A stretch of DNA of 64,000 nucleotides. It comes from Nyssa sinensis (lineage: Eukaryota; Streptophyta; Magnoliopsida; Cornales; Nyssaceae). The notes under the pieces were generated by a model that saw only the letters and a program-made list of their open reading frames with translations, had not been told where the DNA came from and did not search any database. The position numbers were made by a program, and so were the translations under genes. The DNA lies in NCBI GenBank assembly GCA_008638375.1, contig CM018032.1:33544751-33608750 (forward strand), read 5' to 3'. Position 1 is the stretch's first letter, and each line of letters opens with the position of its first letter. Positions 39,004 to 50,700 of the stretch are shown here, in pieces.

Positions 39004-39162
39004 ACGTGTCATCAAATCATTAGACAGCAGACGGGGTGTTCACAAGTGGGCTGCTGGTCAGCCTAAACCTTGTCACCCAAGGAAAGTCCTCTCTCTCTCT
39101 CTCTTGCGTTTGCACGTTTTAGTTCTAGACTAGTTGCCTTCGACCCCCACGTGTCTATATAA
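39004..39162 (+). promoter_or_regulatory. NAC promoter: two ABRE/G-box motifs and a TATA box
   Basis: ACGTGTC, the core of an abscisic-acid response element, occurs at 39004-39010 within CACACGTGTC, and at 39149-39155 within CCCACGTGTC. The second is directly joined to TATATAA (39156-39162). The start codon is about 150 bp downstream. Paired ABREs suit an ATAF-type NAC gene, a group known to respond to abscisic acid and drought; actual use is inferred. Confidence 0.65.
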
Positions 39163-39307
39163 TTTTCCTATATATATATATATATATATATGCTCTGCTC
39201 TCCACTTCGTTCTGCGTTTCGGGCAGCGTCGTCAATCAAACAAATACAGAGCAAAGTTGCAGATAGAGAAAAGCGGAGAGAATTATTTTTAGAGAGAGAA
39301 ACTGTGA

Positions 39308-40541
39308 ATGAAGGGCGATCAGTTGGAGTTACCGCCGGGGTTCAGATTTCATCCGACGGACGAGGAGCTGGTGATGCATTACTTGTGCCCCAAATGCGCG
39401 TCACAGCCGATTGCTGTTCCAATCATTACCGAGATTGATCTCTACAAGTTTGATCCATGGGAACTCCCAGGTAATTTTTTTATTTCTTTCCCCCCTGATG
39501 GATGACTTATATTATTTAAAAAACAGTTTATCCAATTTTCTGAAATGGGTCAATTAAATTTACGATTTCTTTTAAATTTTTGAAAATTCAATCCAATTAA
39601 TGGTTTTTATTTTGAAAATTGAAAGGATTTCAACTCGTGAACTTTGTTTAATTATGCAGGTATGGATCGGTATGATGAAAAGGAATGGTACTTTTTTTCA
39701 GCCGAGGGACCGGAAGTACCCCAACGGTTCGAGGCCGAACCGGGCAGCGGGAACAGGGTATTGGAAGGCCACCGGAGCCGACAAGCCGATCGGTCGGCCT
39801 AAGGCGGTGGGGATTAAGAAGGCACTTGTGTTTTACGCCGGAAAAGCCCCGAAAGGAGTGAAAACCAATTGGATAATGCATGAGTACCGCTTGGCAAACG
39901 TGGATAGGTCTGCCGGAAAGAAGAACAATTTAAGGGTACTTATTAATATTCTCTCTCCCTTTATTTATTATAATGAGGGCATAGGGTTAAAATAGACCAT
40001 CTATGTATTACGTGGGTGTGTTTGTGGTGCATTTGCTCTTATTTACATGTATTTTGGTATATATTTGCAGTTGGATGATTGGGTATTATGTCGAATATAC
40101 AATAAGAAAGGTACCATAGAGAAGCCTTATCCTTCTGAGCGAAAATCAACCAAATTTACAGAAATTGAAGAACGGAAGCCGGAAATTATGGCGATGGCAG
40201 CTGCCCCAATTCAAATGAGAATGGGAATGGCAATGCTGCCTCCCCCGCCGCCGCCACCACCATCTTTACCAACACAATTGATGGATGACTTTTTTCATTT
40301 CGAGACGTCGGATTCAATACCGAGATTGCACACGGACTCGAGTTCCTCGGAGCAAGTGGTGTCGCCCGAATTCGAGGTCCAAAGCGAGCCCAAATGGGAT
40401 GACTTTGAAAAGGCCCTTGATTTTCAGTTTAACTACAACAATGCCTTTCCGGATGACCCTTTTGTTCACCAAGTGCAGTTCCCGGAGGACCAGGTATCAC
40501 CATTGCAAGACGTGTTCATGTACACGCACAAGCCTTTCTAG
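39308..40541 (+). CDS. NAC: NAC transcription factor, ATAF subfamily (one frameshift)
   Basis: Plant-specific DNA-binding regulator of stress and senescence genes, acting in the nucleus. Exons: 39308-39470, 39660-39935 and 40071-40541, with AG/GT sites at the intron positions usual for the family. The NAC domain opens [19 protein letters not shown] in exon 1. Exon 2 has [43 protein letters not shown] and NWIMHEYRL. Exon 3 opens [14 protein letters not shown]. The C-terminal part has a ten-residue proline-rich run, [20 protein letters not shown] and a PLQDVFMY end, as in ATAF1/ANAC002. One extra base at 39692-39701 breaks the frame in exon 2; as read, translation stops after about 101 residues. 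Corrected length is about 302. Family-conserved LCRK reads LCPK here and YGEKEW reads YDEKEW, so this may be a relaxed or dying paralogue. It converges with the protease gene. Confidence 0.92.
39692..39701 (+). other. One-base insertion in NAC exon 2
   Basis: After the codons for EKEWY comes T7CAG, ten bases where nine are needed between the tyrosine codon and the CCG AGG GAC codons of PRDRKYPNG. The exon is 276 bp; the phase 1 entry and phase 0 exit require 275. The resulting frame reaches TAA at 39800-39802. The T7CAG also looks like a splice acceptor, but using it would not restore the frame. Confidence 0.88.
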
Positions 40542-41756
40542 CCGTTGGATTAAATCAAACTGTGGGCCCAAAACACTCAATACTTGTTCGATGGGCCATT
40601 CACAGGGGCGGATAAATGGGGTGCAATCAGGCTTACCTAAGTAGCATTAATTCCGGTACTATTGGTTGATCGTGCGACGGACAATAGCTGGATTAGCAAG
40701 TTATACTGATCCGGTGGTCACTGTTAAATATTCCCCATGTTAATATATATGCAAGAGATGTAGGACATTCTTGTATTTTAGGGTTGTAACAAAATGATTT
40801 TTTGAATTATATGAAACTATTATTTTGAGAGAACAAAGTCAAAAGTGGTTTTGATGGGGGATTAACATTGAGAAAAATACCAAAGATGAGCATTTTCTGG
40901 GGGGTAGAAGTTGACAAACTCTGCACCGATGTTGAAGAATTTTACAAAATAAATAAATAAACTTAGTCTGAGAGTTGGGTTGGGTTGGATTGGTGCAGCT
41001 GCATTTTTGTGCATTTATAATTAAATAATTAAAATAAAATAAAAACTATTAAGAGGGAGTAATTTTTTAAATTTTCAAAATCATTTTTTTCTTTGCAATT
41101 CTGATTAATACAATATGATGATGAAGTAGAAGTGAAGAAAATATAGTTTTATTTATAAATTCTGAAATTGTTAAAATAATTGTTCCATAGAGGCTTTGAT
41201 ACTGACAAAATTTTAAACTTATTTTAGACCACACAAGACAAAAATAAACAGGGCAGTGCTTTTCTTCTGCGCAAGCATCTCATAGAAAAGGCCAAGGGTC
41301 TTGGCCTCTGGGCTCGCGCATTTTGAACCACATTCAATATGCAACAGCTGCTATATTTAGAGTTTAAAAAGAAGAAGAGCACGCTAGTTGATAATCAGTG
41401 GAGAGTGATAATATGTTTCTTGTATACTGTATATATAATTTCATTTCATTCTTGTTTCATGTTCTCAACAGTAAACTAACATACAGTGAAACCATCCAGG
41501 GCAATATTTCATAGTTTTTGTACAACGTCTACCATTATTCTTCAACTGTGATTCAGGATATGCCCCTATACATAATCTATTATGTACAAATGAATTTGTC
41601 AACCACTTTTTTTTTTTTAAAAAAAAAGAATAAAACTAAATCCTTGCATTATATATGTATATAGAGGCCCCCAGAAGCATTATTATTATTATTTTTATTA
41701 TTTTTATAATGATATGCGGATGGATCCATGAAGATGAGAAAGTTCTTTCACCAAAA
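40542..41756. other. Convergent intergenic space, NAC and protease 3' regions
   Basis: Holds the 3' untranslated ends of the NAC gene (plus) and the aspartic protease (minus). AT-rich, with TTTTTTTTTT/A-runs at about 41609-41626 and repeated ATTATT near 41680-41705. No further gene. Confidence 0.6.
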
Positions 41757-44700
41757 TCAGTCAACGTCTGTTTTGGACTTTGGAATCCGATCACAAGATG
41801 CAGCTGCCCATCCAATCATCTGTTTCTCGTTATCATAAATCACCATTTTATCTTGCATTGATATATCTGTACACACAGGAAAAAAAAAAAAAAAAAAGGA
41901 AAATCATAAAGGGGACATTTAGGTTGTGGGAATGATATATATATATATATATATATATTATTTATTTTCAGGTAATCGTTTATGTAAAAATTTCTTACCT
42001 CCAATAATGTTGTATGTTATTCCTATTTCAGTACCATTTAGAATTCCCAAGCAAACATTGCCATTTGACTGCGTGGATAATGTTTGTTAGTTTGCAACTT
42101 CAAGTGCTTCAATCAAAATGTATAGTGCAATAATTTAGGAACAAGACTAAACTGTGATTTTTTGCAACTTTGATAAGTTACTCAAGATCATAATTGACTC
42201 TCATAAATTACTCTAAGATCGTAACTGACTCTTAAAAGTTACCCCAAGATCATAACTGGCTCTGATAAGTTACCACAAGATCTTAACTAGTTTGTGATAC
42301 CACTTGTAGGATCCAAAAATTATTCTGATACCAAATTGTTGAACAAAAAAATAAGAGAAGAAGTAAAGTAAATAAACTAATATATTTTATTGAAACAAAC
42401 TCACACACTATTATTATTTCGGCAATCACTCACGGCCCTCTAATTCTCTTGGTCACCACTCTATTATTTTTGTGGTACACAACTCCATATGACAAAGACC
42501 CACATATTTATAATTACACTGATTCTAAGTCTTATACTAATTAAGATATTTAATCCCATACAAATTAGTATATCTTATTTAATTATAATAAAAAAATTAA
42601 CTCTCATTAGAATATTAGTCTAAAGACTACCTAAAAAGACTCCAAATATTATTAGGATTCAATAAACCAAATTAAGAAACTTCCTAAAATTTATGGACTT
42701 GGTTTAATTAGCCAACAAGTAAAAATTGAAATAAGAAAGGGGTGCAAGCTACTTACTGAGATTATGAGATAACCTTCAGGTGGGATTTCAAAATGAGATT
42801 TAGATTTCCAGCCATTGGCAAAGCTCAGTGCTATAGGTTTGAAGTATCTTCTCACATTGCGTATATTTTTGAAAGGTTTTTTGCCTTTCCAGCAGAATGG
42901 GAGTGTCTGGTCCTCCTCTGCTTCCTCTAAGGGTTTTCCGCTTAATTCTTTGGTCACCTAAAAGCATAATGGAGAGGAAATAATTGATCAAGTATCTGAC
43001 AATTCTTTTGACACCATAAAACAAAACAAAACCAAAAAACAGAGAATAAAGAGGATGTTGCGTTCAATATGGATCAGATTGAGTAGTTGTGCAGAAATTC
43101 TATGAAAAGATGCAGTAATTATTCAGAATATTCACAATAATTATTGAAGATGCATTAAATATTCTCAATGGAAATGCCAGGTATGTGATTGTGACTATAA
43201 GAAATAGGAGAATTTTGTGAACTTACCAAGGAAATGAAAGCTTGATAAGCCTGTGAATTCAGGTATGAGTAAGAACTCCCACTGTCAAAAACTATAGGAA
43301 GATTCTTATGCCCTGTAGTTTTTCCACCAAAAATAAATTCTGCAAACCCAGGCGAGTAGTGCTCGCTGACATAAAATCATCAGTTGAGAGAGTCTGCTCT
43401 AAGAAATACAAAAATATTTCATTAAAAAAATAATTGAGGACTGATCTTACGAGTAGTCACGTGACATTGGCGTCCAAACCACGCGTGAAGTATCATAAAC
43501 ACCGTCCCCAAAGAAAAGAAACCCTCCTCGCTCGCTTAAACAGTGGCCAACCACATTTCGCATCAGGCGCTGAGTATTAAGCTGTGAAATAATGGTGGAT
43601 TTTCCCTTGCCAAGGCCAAGTACTCCATCTAAGAGATGATAAGATGCACCAGGCTGTTGATTATATCCACAACTGAAGATCACAAATTTGAAACCACATT
43701 ATAACTAAGGGGTGTGTTCAGATGCAACTTCAGGAAACAAATTTCTAGTTGTCTGTTTCTCATTTACTTCTGTAAATAAAGGAAAAAAGTATGTAGCTTT
43801 AATAAAGCTCTTTTATCATGATTTTGACACAACATCAACTGTATCTCATTAATAGATAAGTGCACAAGAAATCAGTTCAACGAGACATGATACAGCCATC
43901 TGAATTATTATTATTATTATTAATTTTCCTTCCCACTTAGATTTGACTCTATTTAACTGGTTTTATGTACAAAGCATGGGTTATTACCTAGTACTTCAGC
44001 ATAACATTTTTTCTTTATTAATACCTAATTTACTTTAGTTTAATTTATCTTTAGCAACGATACTTACGTAAACTCCTCTCAAGCCTTTAATGGATTAATG
44101 TTTCATCATATGTTTCTATAGGCCATGGTTTTAAATAACAGCCATTATGTATCAATTTTTTGACCTCCCGATACTGATATAGGCCGATATATCAGTATAA
44201 CTAAAATTCACAATCATTTCTGCTATTATAGGCCGTTACAAAACTGTTATGATTGTTCTGAGTTTTTTTTTTTTTTTTTAACAAAATTCTTATGATTTCT
44301 ATTTTTATAAGATTTGTACATAAGATAGATACTTCACAAAACAATTCAAAATAATTGAAATAGATTACCAAACCATTCGGGCCAATACGACTTGAAAAAT
44401 GCCTCCTGGCCTCAAAATTTTTAAAATTTTTTTATTTCTTAACTAGTCAATAATCATATTAAATTGATTTTCATACTTATAATCATTTGTTGTTATTATT
44501 TATATTATTTATTATAATGTTATTCAAATTAAATGATACTTTCATTAGTTTAACTTAAAAAAAATTAATATAAAATAATAAAATATTTCTTTACGTGTTA
44601 TTTATAAGAAAAATATTATTTTAAGTGTTAGAAAATTAAAAAAAATAGTAAAAAATATTAAAATGTGATAAATTGTAGTTAAGATATGTTTAGAGTTACT

Positions 44701-47700
44701 TTTATGAGATTTGCTAGTGTTTGAAAAAAATTCACAGTAACGATTTCTGGTTCCTATTACGGATGACTTGATACTCTCGATATCGTTACATAGCAACCGT
44801 GATCATGATTTAAATCCATGCTATGAGCATAGAATCTGTCGTAGATGTGAAATTTGCTAATTTTCATTTGTCATATTCAATTTAGATTATTTTCAAGACA
44901 TTCAATTGTTAATAACTTCTAGAAGATGCAGAAATCTACCTGGTGTTTTGGTAAGGTTGAAAAGAACTATTACCAATGTTGAAAGAGAAGTTTTATCATT
45001 TTATGTACAAAGCATAGGTTTACACCTAGAACTTCATTCTTACCAAGAAGTTGTTACGAACACAATCATGTTAATTATTTTGTCCTTCGTATTTACTATT
45101 TTTCTATTTGTGATGAAAATTGTTTCATGGTGCATGATTATGTAAAATTTCTCTCTAGTTAGTATGTTGGCAATTTACTCGAAAACCTTATTAAGTCTGT
45201 AGTTGTTAGGCTAGTTGAGTCTTAGTGCCAGTCATACTACAACCAGCCTAATTTACATAGATATATTTCTGAAGATGGCAACATAAATACTTTAGATTTA
45301 CTCTACCAAGAAAGGTATAAACACACATAGAACATAGCATGTGGGTTTAATCTTTCACATATAGTCCTTGTAAGTTATGCATTTGATTCTACACATACCA
45401 TTTGATGTTTTTTTTTTTTTTTTAAATGTTGACTATAGGCTAGAAAGATCATAAAATTGTGTTAGTTTAACCCTTAGTTCATTGGTACGTAAAACAGGGT
45501 TTGTTTGAAATGATTTGTCAAAACAGAAGCACTAAAGTTTGAATGCGGCTCTCTATTGTCTATGTAAAGATCTGAGAAATCAAAGAAAATTTTTTGTTTT
45601 GCCGGTAGGACATTATTTATGCACTATTTGCCAGTAGGGCACTACACATGCATCATTTAGATATAAGTCATGTTTAGAAGCCTATTTTGAGTATTCCATA
45701 GAAGAAAAATATGCTTAGAATGTTAAAATACACCTCCTGTAAGAATTTGACCCTAATCGGAGATAGTTTAAAAAATAGACCATAAAGGGCATTCCGGGTG
45801 GACCCGGCTGCAGGCAAAAATAATTTTTTTAGAAAATATCATTTAAAATAATTTTAAAAACGTTGGTTAAAGAAGAATGTTAAATTGAGGCATTTCAAGA
45901 CGGGTTGTAGTGTAACGGGGTCCCGAACTCATTAAGGGTAAAAGAGTCTTTTCACCCCTTGGCCCCTTTACTATAAATAAGACCCTTTAGTATTAAAATC
46001 ACAGAAATTGGTCTAGAAAATGAGCTTCAGGTCGTGCACGGAGAGAAAAATGAAGAAAACCTAGGTTTTTCTAACTTTTAAGCTTCCAAAACTCATCTCT
46101 ACCCTTGGAATCTCATAAGGCTTCCTTCTAGGAAGTTGTTCCCCATGTCAAGGGCTACATTCTTACCGATTGGTTCGGCTGCAAAATGAGCACAACTCCC
46201 TAGGGTTGAGATAAACCCTTTTAGGTATGATATTTTGCTAAGTAAAGAATAGGGATAAGTTTAGGAGTGTTTTTATATGTTAATTGTATGACTTATATAC
46301 TTATTTGTTATTAGAGAACCACCTAACTTATAGTTACTTAGAAAACCTAGGGTTAGTACTTTATGTCCCTATGTATTCTTTAGAAATTTGTTAAAGTAAT
46401 GAACATGTAATATAACTATATGTATAATTCATTGCATCCTAACTTATGTTCATGTAGACAAAGTCTTGTAGTTGGAAAGTTATGATTTATTCAATGTGTT
46501 GGTACTTTATGTATTTTGTAATCTTTGAGAATTTGGTAAGGTTGTGAATATGTAATATGTTTATATATGTAATTGATTGGATTACATGCTAGATTCATGT
46601 AAGCAAAGTTTTGTGGTTTGAAAATTATAGTTTACTTTATGTATGATGCATGATTTAAGGTGTATCTCATGTATTTGATAAAATATTTTATTGAAATTGC
46701 ATAGAAAAATTAAGGCATATTGGCATATTGTGAATCTTTGAAAACATGGTATGGGTTGAACACTTCGATGCTATGCATTATGAGGGTGTAGATCCTGTGG
46801 TGAAAAACCCAAAATTGGCCATTGCATTGGTGCCCGTTAATCCAATGGAAGCGATCCGTGAAACGGGTATTGGTACTCGCTGATCCAACGGGAGTGATCC
46901 GTGAAACGAGACATGGGTGTGGCATAAAGTTGCATGTGTGTGTCATGCATATTGCCATTGCATTTCATTGATGAAGTGGAAGATTTATAACTTATGAATG
47001 TTCACTTTGCACATGCCACACCTTATCTTTGTTCTTTATATTAGCATCATGTCATACCAGCAATCATGTTGACCCTTCATGAGATTACATATTACAGATG
47101 AGGCTCCTGGTACTTGAGACTTGACGAAGTCATTGGAGCACGGAGGAGAAAGTAAAATTTGAAGCATATTTGGCCTAAGGGTCACATTTTTTGTTTGTAT
47201 GAGCATAATCCCAAATAACTTGTGTTAAATTTGAAGAATAGTGAACTATAAGTTTTAGGCCATTTTGTAATGAAAGGGTTTAAACCCAAATGACAAATAG
47301 GATGTTTTGTTTAATGTGCATCACATGTAAATGTTGAGAACAATAGTTGTATGTTTAATTTCTATGAATTTGTGGCCATCGAATGAGGATGGAATGTATA
47401 TATCCTTGTACATATGAATTGTCGTAAAGTATTATGTGAAAAATGCTTAGAAAATAAAAGAGACTATGGTAAATTTTTTTAAAATAGAACAACTAGATTG
47501 AGTGAAGTGGAGAGCATGCCTAGATTTTCTAAGTAGGGAAATAAATGATTTAAAAAGAAAAAGAAAGGTAAGTAAATAGAAATAGGGCCAATTAGTCCAA
47601 AAATTACTTAAGGTCGAAAAATAAGGACAAAATGGTAAAATAGTCATTTTACATGTTATAGGGCTCCACACCAAGTTTGGTAATAAAATAAATTAAAATG

Positions 47701-50700
47701 GGTATAAAAATGCCAAAACCAAGATTTTGGCCAAGGTTAGAAAATTTGGTACTGTAGCATTTTAGCTACTAGTTTACTATAGCAATGAACAGTAGCTACA
47801 GTGAACCAACAACAGACCAACCTTAGCCCACGCCCCAGCTGCGCGCCCCACGCGCCTGCCACCTGCCCCTACACGCGCACACGCTTATGCCACTGCTACC
47901 CCTGCGCGCCCAGTTGCCTTGCCCTACTGTGCACTTGTGCCTTGGCCATGCCATGGGCATGCCATGACTTACCTTTCAAGGCTATTTAGTTCTATGTTTA
48001 ACACCACTTTTTGAAGCCCATTTTAGGCCACTTTTGGCCATTATATCAAGCCATGTTGGGTACCTTTTTGGGACACATTTTAGTGATATTTCAAGGCCAT
48101 GTTTGGCCATTTACTTGGACCACTTTAGGTAGAATTTTTTACCTATTCTTGGCCTATGTCCTAGGGCAATTGGGGCTCATTTGGGCCATAGTTCCAAGGT
48201 ATATTTAGAGACATTTTGAGACTATTTTGGAGACCATACTTGAACACGACTTAGACTAATTTTGACTATTAGTTGGAGGAGATATTTGATTGGCATTTGA
48301 AACTCATCTTGGGTAAGTCTAGTAACAAATTTTCATTCTAACTTTTGGAGAAATATGGAGAAACAAATGAGTAATCAACTAAATCTATTTAATTGCATAT
48401 TATTTATTTTTCTTAATTCATTTCACTCACTTCCCGGGTTTACGAAAATTCGGGGCATGACAGTCCAAACGGTGGACTTCCTAGTTTTCTCGTTTGAACA
48501 CAGGTTAGTATTATTATGAGAATTAAAGTTACATAAAATATAAGACCGAACCTTAATCGTTCAAACATGGACAAAGGATCGTTTAAATGCGGACACCACA
48601 TCTGAATGGTAGCTTGTTCGTTCAAAAACGAATGTCTTATGTGTGGACTATGATTGGCTAATTATTTTCTGAATTAGGTTAGGTTATTGATTTCCTATAT
48701 ATTGTTGCTTTCACCTTATGTTTGAGAGTACATGTTATTGAGTGGACATACAACATATAGAGAGGCAAAATCCTAGAAACTTAATTGAGGGATTCATTGT
48801 TCTCCATTGAGGAGTTATTTCATAAACTAGGATTGTTGTTGTAGTCACCTTTCACAGAGGTTATTATGAGTTTGCTAAACTGTTATGAGCACTTTAGTGA
48901 ATACATCTAGATCATTGTACATGAAGTTGCATATTTGGTGGAGTGGATTTGCAGATCTTGATCAAGAAGAGGTGTAGCCGAGGTAAATGAAACAAAGCAC
49001 TACTATAGTGTAAACGAAAGACAAGGAAAGTGGGGAAAACAAACTAGTATAGTTTACTAGCGATTTCTCACTTAAATCTTTGTATCTGATTTATGTGCTT
49101 GTTTTCCGTGTGCTTTGGATTATTGCTAAATTGAATATATTAGCACTAGGGTTATAATAATTTAACTATCAAATCTAACTAAATTTTAGATCATCTAGTT
49201 CCCCATTTAGATAATGATTCCTATTTAGTTAATTAATTAAAAAAATTAATTTGGGACATTCAGCATTAACTCTAAGATAAATTCTTAAGTTTTCTCATAA
49301 TTTATCCACTTCAATATAAATTTGTGTTTGTTTGCATAAAAAAACCCACCTCCCGCTAACATAGATAAAGATGGGATTCAATCTCAAGTTTTCCATAGGG
49401 ACTTATAAATTTTACCAATTAGGCTAACTCAATGTTACTTGGAACACGGATAGTTATGGTACAAGAAATGAGAACAAAAACGGGGGATCTGATACATTAA
49501 ATACTCTAAATATGATATGATAGGATATAGGCCTACATGGATGAATTCCAATGAAGTAGGTCTCATTGTAAAAGTATGATATTCTTTCTTTTCAGCCAAA
49601 GTCAAGTAACGAGACTTAATATTATTGAATCGTAGAAGTTTCTTGCTTTGAAATGCATGTACTAAAATAGAGATCACTAGGGTATTAATATTTTTCGATA
49701 ATTATGGGCTAGCAGCTGGCAAGCACCCTCAACGAGTAAAAATATTAGTTTAAGAGCTTAAAGTATTAGTTTAATTTGAATGTGTTCTTCCTGTTTTAGA
49801 AACAATATAGTCTCAAGAGAATGGAATGGAAGAAAGTCCAGCTGAAAACAGTTGAGATAAAGAAAAGAAGCAATGTTACTGACCCAAAAGCCAAATGAGG
49901 ATGGTGTTGTTCTCCATTAGTGAGATTGAGGACAAAGGCATCCTTGACAAGGACACCAATTGAATAACCATTATCTGCATATGTAACCTCGTAATCACAT
50001 TGATCTGGGTAATCGCAATTGTACTCCTCAGATGAGTGTAATGCAGCACAAAGGGGGTCTCTGCAGATCACTAGGTTGTTGTTGGGTTTGTAGAGCGGGT
50101 GAGGCCCCTACAAAGTAAAGAATCAATATATAAATAGATGTTATATCAATTCAAAAACAATTAGGATCTCAAACAAGTAGGAAAGCCAGCAGTAAACATT
50201 CTGAAAAACTTGAGAAAATGAAACTGAAAATCATAGGGAGCACGGATAGGCAGCAATCCATGTTGGAAAAACTAAACATGAAACTATTATAGAATTAATC
50301 CGGAGAATTACGATGCTTTGTCCTATATATATGCAATTAAGTATCATAAAGCATGCTAAATGACATGGGAGTGTATAGTATGCAATTTAATCCAAATAAG
50401 TTGTTAATTATGTCATAATTGATTGACTTTACCTTGGTGCACTTGTAGCAGGGAGTAGCATCACATTGGACCCATGTAAGGTCGCTGCCCGTATCTGGAT
50501 CCAAAAAGTAGGGCTTTGGTGGCTGCCCTATGTTGAGTTCAACATAATAAAACCTGCAAATACAATTATTTTATAAACTTGGGATTGAGTTCAGTATATA
50601 ATAAATATGGGCTGCTGTATATTCATATTGCATACAAGAAATGCAAAACTTATACTTTCCACTAATTGAAATCTTTAAACCCAAATTTTCTTTATCATAT

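Noticed and set aside
39600..39995. Open frame on the plus strand containing part of the NAC domain
   Set aside because: It begins inside intron 1 and is open only because it follows the shifted frame; it is part of NAC exon 2, not a separate gene.
42337..42717. Solo LTR interpretation
   Set aside because: The flanks do not match each other and a primer-binding site follows on the minus strand, so it is the 5' LTR of a truncated element.
45733..48467. Target-site duplication for the LTR at 45738
   Set aside because: The flanking 5-mers (CCTCC and GTCCA) do not match, so I do not claim one; the left end is uncertain.
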